Source: Schizochytrium sp. TIO01
Lineage: Eukaryota > Sar > Bigyra > Thraustochytrida > Thraustochytriidae
Reading direction: 5' to 3'
DNA length: 64,000 nt
Assembly (NCBI GenBank): GCA_004764695.1
Contig: SMSO01000014.1
Span: 6,562,029 to 6,626,028, forward strand
The notes beneath the pieces are model-generated. The model did no database searches and was not told the origin of the DNA. It worked only from the letters and a program-made list of their open reading frames with translations. The position numbers and the translations under genes were made by a program. This document shows positions 61,160-64,000 of this stretch, piece by piece; position 1 is the stretch's first letter; the number at the start of each line of letters is the position of its first letter.

Positions 61160-64000
61160 ATGGCAGGGCCTGATGCAGATAGGCCTGCATCAAGACCCGG
61201 GCCCGCATCTGCAATTCATGGAGCAAGTGGAGGAGGGCCTCCCTCCCACCCTACAAGCATGATGAAAAAGGGATCCTCATCTAGCAGCAGCAAATCAAAC
61301 CCCGTGATGCAACCCCGTGTATCACTTGCTCAGCCAGTTAGGGCAAGGCCAATGCCAATGCCAATGCCAATGCCAGCACAGAGTTTGGGAACAACCCATT
61401 CGAGGAAGAAGGCGTCAACGATGACAACTTCGACAACTACATTAACCGGGCCTAAATCGTCCAAATCTTCAGGCACTGCTACCTCGTCGAATGGGGCGAC
61501 TTCTCAAGCAGCTGGGGCAAAACGAAAGCGACAAGAAAAAAAACCAGTGTCAGCAGCAGTTGCTCGGCAACGTAAAATAAATGCTCGGCTGCTGGACTTT
61601 CTAAACAAACAAAAGGCACTCATGAAACAACGGGAACAACAAGTGGCGCGACTTTCCTCTGCACGCTCAAAGCTTGGCACAAGTATGGCTGTGCAGGCCG
61701 AAGCTCCTCGTACAAGGTCACACTGGGATTGTGTGCTTGAAGAAATGATGTGGATGGCAACGGATTATATTGAAGAACGCAAATACAAAACAAGTGCAGC
61801 TGCCCGCCTAGCGTATTCTGCAAAGATCCAACATTCTGAACGCGTCATCAATAAAGAGCAAAAGGCAAAACGTTTGGAGGAAGAGCACAAATCAATTAGT
61901 GAGCTTGTGGCTAAACATGTAGGCCGCTATTGGGAAACCACTGTTGCGAAACAGCAACTAATGCAGCAACGCGAAGCACAACGGCAATTGCAAGTACAGC
62001 TGCACGTGCAGCTGCAGCAACAATTTCAGCAGAAACGCCGATCAAAGAGCGCAAGCACAAGTGATGCTGCTACGCACGCATTTGCACCTGAACGCATTGA
62101 GAAACTTGAAGCGTTGGGCCCTCACGGAGCAATGGCATTGGATGTATTGCGAGCCGAAGCCGAAACTGAGTTAGACGAGGGTCTTTCAAAACTTGTGCAA
62201 CGAGAATTGCAAGTGGAAACCCTAGCCCGCCATCGCCATGCAGCAGCATTAGCATTGGCAGATAAACATGAATTGCGCCATGGATCATGGCGCAAATACT
62301 GGGCAATTAGCGACCAAGATGACAATAACAACATTAGCGAAACTGATGAAGATCTAGAGGTAGCTGCAGTGGCAGAAGAGGAGGAGGAAGAAGAAGATGA
62401 TACCTTTGATAAAGCTGGCAAGTCTAGCAAGCCAAAGCAAACGCCACGCAAACGAGGTTCTACCAAAACTGTCTCGAAAGAAAGTGACAATGAGTCTGAA
62501 CAGGCCATGGAAGTTGATGGGTCCGACGAAGAGGACAAGAATAGCGACGAAGACGGAGACGAGGAAGCGGATGATGACAGTGAGGAAGAGGTTACACAGG
62601 CAGAGCAGAACCTGCTGAAACTCATGTCTAATGATGATGATGATGACGATGATGAAACCTACTCATTGGAGGAAGAAGCCCAAGAGCTTTTGGACCTTGA
62701 CGAAGAGGAGGTTGCCGAACACCGACGCCTTTTTCCTGAGGGTGAATACCAGGGAACCACAGAGCGGATGATATTGACTCAAGATATGGAGCGTTCTGTC
62801 GAAGAAGTTGTACAAGAGATGCTAAGCCGACCTGCAAATCGATCAAGTCAAAATATGCGTCACCGTCTTGGCACCGAACAAGTGGACGCTGCTGACGAGG
62901 AGCAAGATGATGAGGAGGAAGAAGAGAAGAAAAAGGTCGAGGATAAGAAGAAGGCAACAGAAGACGAGGAACAAGAAGAAGAAGAGGAGCAAGAAGAAAT
63001 TGAAACCAAACGGCCCAGGGTAAGCGCACGAACTCGTGCTCGTAAGGGAAACACCAGGGATAAGGAAAAAGAAAAGGTGAAGGAGAAGGAGAAAGAGAAG
63101 GAGAAGGAGAAGGAGAAGGAGCGCGAGGAAGTTGTGGAGGACATAGAGCCTGATGAGGATGAGGAAAACATGAAGCTTTTGACCTCAAATCTGCCAGTGA
63201 TTCCACAAAAGGATCTCACTGCTCGAGTTAAAGCATATGCTACCCTTGCTCGCACTGTGCGCGCCGCTTGTGATGCACGCAGTGGGGAGTCTCTTGCAAG
63301 GGTTCCACCACGCCTAGTACCAGCTTCCGCTCTACAATCATTCTATCCTCATCAAGAAACCGCCCTGGATTGGTTAGCATCAATGCATAAGCGGCACTTG
63401 AGCGCAGTTCTTGCTGACGAACGTGGCTTGGGCAAGGAAGTTGTAGTTGCTCACTTCCTTGCTTTGCTTGCAGGTGAAGCCGGCCAATGGGGTCCTCATC
63501 TTATTGTCACAACTCCACAACGCGCGTTCCAATGGCGTCTGCTTCTTTTACAAAATTGTCCTGCGCTTCGGGTCTCACGCAAACTCCCGAATAAGTCTGA
63601 CTTTGCGTCTGTGCCCAATGTCCTTATTCTAACGCAAGAAGAGACGGCTACGCAAGAGGAGGTTCTTCGCCGTCAAACGTGGTATACCATTGTGTGGGAT
63701 CTAGTAGACACCTCGAAGTTACAAGTTGCGAGTTCACAAGACAACAATAGCAATGGGCAACCGGAGGACGATGACGACGACGAAGAAGAAGATGCGATTG
63801 GAGAGCCTGAACCCGAAGTTGTTGTGCGCAGCCTTCCGCTATTGCGCTGTAAGTCGCGCATTGTTGTAAGTGCAAGTGAGGCAGACACGAAGGCCAACGC
63901 AACGAATATTGCCTTTTTCCTCATACCATTTGTTTTTCTTGGCAGCTCAAGTAAAGTTCGACAATGGGCTTCAAAGAAATCTGCAAACTCATGGCGGGAT
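61160..64000 (+). CDS. HSA-domain SNF2 family protein (SWR1/SRCAP/EP400-like) with degenerate ATPase; runs off the window
   Basis: 947 codons from ATG 61160 stay open to the end of the window (3' partial). The N-terminus is Pro/Ser/Lys-rich with a PMPMPMPMP run. The HSA domain starts at residue 187, SHWDCVLEEMMWMATDYIEERKYKTSAAARLAY, which matches the SWR1/SRCAP/EP400 form (actin and Arp binding). Coiled coil and long acidic stretches follow. The SNF2 ATPase begins near 732 (LQSFYPHQETALDWLASMHKRHLSAVLADERGLGKEVV...WGPHLIVTTPQ). The Walker A Thr is Glu (GLGKE, K759-E760), the DEAH box is replaced by VWDLVD (845-850) and motif III by VSASEAD, with an acidic insert between. ATP hydrolysis is therefore doubtful. 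The family exchanges H2A.Z for H2A; this may be a structural paralogue. No intron is visible in the window. Confidence 0.86.
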   Translation, partial: MAGPDADRPASRPGPASAIHGASGGGPPSHPTSMMKKGSSSSSSKSNPVMQPRVSLAQPVRARPMPMPMPMPAQSLGTTHSRKKASTMTTSTTTLTGPKSSKSSGTATSSNGATSQAAGAKRKRQEKKPVSAAVARQRKINARLLDFLNKQKALMKQREQQVARLSSARSKLGTSMAVQAEAPRTRSHWDCVLEEMMWMATDYIEERKYKTSAAARLAYSAKIQHSERVINKEQKAKRLEEEHKSISELVAKHVGRYWETTVAKQQLMQQREAQRQLQVQLHVQLQQQFQQKRRSKSASTSDAATHAFAPERIEKLEALGPHGAMALDVLRAEAETELDEGLSKLVQRELQVETLARHRHAAALALADKHELRHGSWRKYWAISDQDDNNNISETDEDLEVAAVAEEEEEEEDDTFDKAGKSSKPKQTPRKRGSTKTVSKESDNESEQAMEVDGSDEEDKNSDEDGDEEADDDSEEEVTQAEQNLLKLMSNDDDDDDDETYSLEEEAQELLDLDEEEVAEHRRLFPEGEYQGTTERMILTQDMERSVEEVVQEMLSRPANRSSQNMRHRLGTEQVDAADEEQDDEEEEEKKKVEDKKKATEDEEQEEEEEQEEIETKRPRVSARTRARKGNTRDKEKEKVKEKEKEKEKEKEKEREEVVEDIEPDEDEENMKLLTSNLPVIPQKDLTARVKAYATLARTVRAACDARSGESLARVPPRLVPASALQSFYPHQETALDWLASMHKRHLSAVLADERGLGKEVVVAHFLALLAGEAGQWGPHLIVTTPQRAFQWRLLLLQNCPALRVSRKLPNKSDFASVPNVLILTQEETATQEEVLRRQTWYTIVWDLVDTSKLQVASSQDNNSNGQPEDDDDDEEEDAIGEPEPEVVVRSLPLLRCKSRIVVSASEADTKANATNIAFFLIPFVFLGSSSKVRQWASKKSANSWRD

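Noticed and set aside
62122-63255. Minus-strand Ser/Phe/Pro-rich frames opposite the SNF2 gene
   Set aside because: They are shadows of the acidic and Lys/Glu-rich repeats of the plus-strand gene, which has HSA and SNF2 homology.

Overview
The window is nuclear DNA of a eukaryotic protist. It holds long, mostly intron-free reading frames with AT-rich intergenic DNA. The few introns have GTAAGT donors and AG acceptors; two lie in a histone deacetylase gene and one in a PKA regulatory subunit gene. Genes sit on both strands with no operons. A dynein regulatory complex (DRC12-like) protein implies motile flagella. An intron-poor flagellated heterotroph such as a stramenopile (labyrinthulomycete-like) is my best guess, but this is inference from gene content and not a database match. 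No tRNA, rRNA, transposon or CRISPR array was recognised.

Layout. 0.6-4.7 kb: an acidic repeat protein and a class I histone deacetylase. 5.5-14.5 kb: three scattered paralogues of a family I do not recognise (CxGC motif plus a very conserved C-terminal block), interrupted by a membrane-anchored BAHD-type acyltransferase. 14.5-19.9 kb: 5.4 kb without a supported gene, with microsatellites. 19.9-27.1 kb: a tandem pair of large proteins with an N-terminal helical region, a catalytically dead kinase domain and arrays of SAM-like modules; the second carries a one-base frameshift. 27.9-36.5 kb: glucosidase II beta-like protein, Nma111-type double HtrA protease, an acidic coiled-coil protein and a NUDT17-like Nudix hydrolase. 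36.8-46.7 kb: a HAUS8-like protein, DRC12, an MFSD8-like transporter, a Siw14-type phosphatase, a predicted selenoprotein of the PRXL2/AhpC-TSA_2 family, and the DDX47/Rrp3 RNA helicase. 47.3-60 kb: an unknown protein, mitochondrial bL12, a long coiled-coil protein, a glycosyltransferase-like membrane protein, a PKA regulatory subunit and a ubiquitin-like membrane protein. 61.2-64.0 kb: the first 947 codons of an HSA-SNF2 (SWR1/SRCAP/EP400-type) protein whose ATPase motifs are degenerate; it runs off the window.

Most genes are unrelated housekeeping functions. The points most worth following are the in-frame TGA aligned with a redox cysteine (selenocysteine), the dead-kinase/multi-SAM pair, the three-copy CxGC family, the pseudo-ATPase SWR1 relative, and the PKA regulatory subunit with one lost and one intact cAMP site. 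Many open frames reach upstream of the first ATG through GTG or TTG; in every such case I start at the first in-frame ATG.
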